From positions 21,301,660 through 21,365,659 of the forward strand of contig CM063285.1 of NCBI GenBank assembly GCA_032173965.1: a stretch of 64,000 bases of DNA. Direction: 5' to 3'. The position numbers and the translations under genes are program-made. A model generated the notes under the pieces. The model ran no database searches, was not told the origin of the DNA, and saw only the letters and a program-made list of their open reading frames with translations. This DNA is from Sitta carolinensis (Eukaryota > Chordata > Aves > Passeriformes > Sittidae). Numbering within the stretch: the stretch's first letter is position 1; the number at the start of each line of letters is the position of its first letter. Of the stretch, positions 63,606 to 64,000 are shown piece after piece.

Positions 63606-64000
63606 ATATACAAAAAAAATATAGCACATTATAGAATGCTCTCTCTTCATATCTTTGCAATTCCACTCTCTTCCCCATAGATAAAAGTGTTTGGAATTTA
63701 ATAACGAAATATTAATTGCACACTAAAACTAAAATCCAGTCGATTTCTTTGGACCATCTCCTGATTTTACTCTGCAGTTAAAAGTAATTAGACATGAATA
63801 AAAATTAAGTAACTTGGGGTAAGTGCAAAATTCGGTCCAATTAAACAACACTTGGGGCTGAAATGAGAGATTCATGAAATAACAACAAATGATTGTGTGA
63901 TACATGATTGCATCATGGGCAATAGGTAAGGGTGAAGGCCAGTACAGACTAGAAAACCTCTCAAGCAGTCATCCCGATATACGTAGGAACAACTGCTGGT
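63606..64000. other. Unassigned AT-rich DNA to the window end
   Basis: No feature recognised. Confidence 0.6.

Noticed and set aside
1..64000. CRISPR array, bacterial operon, or biosynthetic or defence system
   Set aside because: There are no spaced direct repeats, no ribosome binding sites and no adjacent long ORFs. The composition and repeats are avian nuclear DNA.

Overview
This is AT-rich vertebrate nuclear DNA, almost certainly avian and probably passerine. The basis is the repeat content: at least ten CR1 LINE fragments carry the typical CR1 3' end (ATTCTRTG-like tail, TTCCAACC-like motif just inside it). There are also LTRs that I recognise as bird ERV types, and I see no mammalian SINE or L1. 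No bacterial or viral operon structure is present. No complete protein-coding gene, rRNA, tRNA or CRISPR array can be supported. Most open reading frames here are chance frames, many starting at TTG or GTG, or lie inside repeats.

Layout. 1-7 kb: low-complexity DNA with a (TA)20 tract, T/G-rich and CAAA-rich blocks, and the best genic signal of the window: a 51-nt candidate microexon on the minus strand (4231-4281) with near-consensus splice sites. 7-16 kb: a CR1 copy (7152-7665), T28 and T30 homopolymers, an ERV LTR fragment (11941-12050) and a second CR1 (15684-15868). 16 kb: a perfect 58-bp AT palindrome between 11-bp direct repeats. 16-30 kb: unannotated AT-rich DNA with a 25-bp near-palindrome holding an AP-1-like site. 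30 kb: a solo-LTR-like element on the minus strand with TATA box and AATAAA in the correct order. 31-41 kb: microsatellites, a GC/CpG-richer block near 38.1-38.3 kb and an octamer-containing hairpin at 38.66 kb. 41 kb: a near-complete solo LTR of the same family as the fragment at 11.9 kb. 43.8-62.3 kb: a cluster of CR1 fragments in both orientations, the longest (54555-55444) still showing frameshifted pieces of the ORF2 reverse-transcriptase C-terminus. 63.6 kb: a 13-bp-stem hairpin.

Interpretation. The window is best read as a large intron or intergenic gene desert. The microexon, and a weaker 122-nt candidate exon at 50791-50912, are both on the minus strand and phase-compatible (the upstream one ends in phase 0, the microexon is open in phase 0). 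This suggests, but does not prove, a large minus-strand gene spanning the window. I could not identify that gene. I found no convincing new biological system. The items most worth checking are the microexon, the flanked palindrome and the LTR pair.
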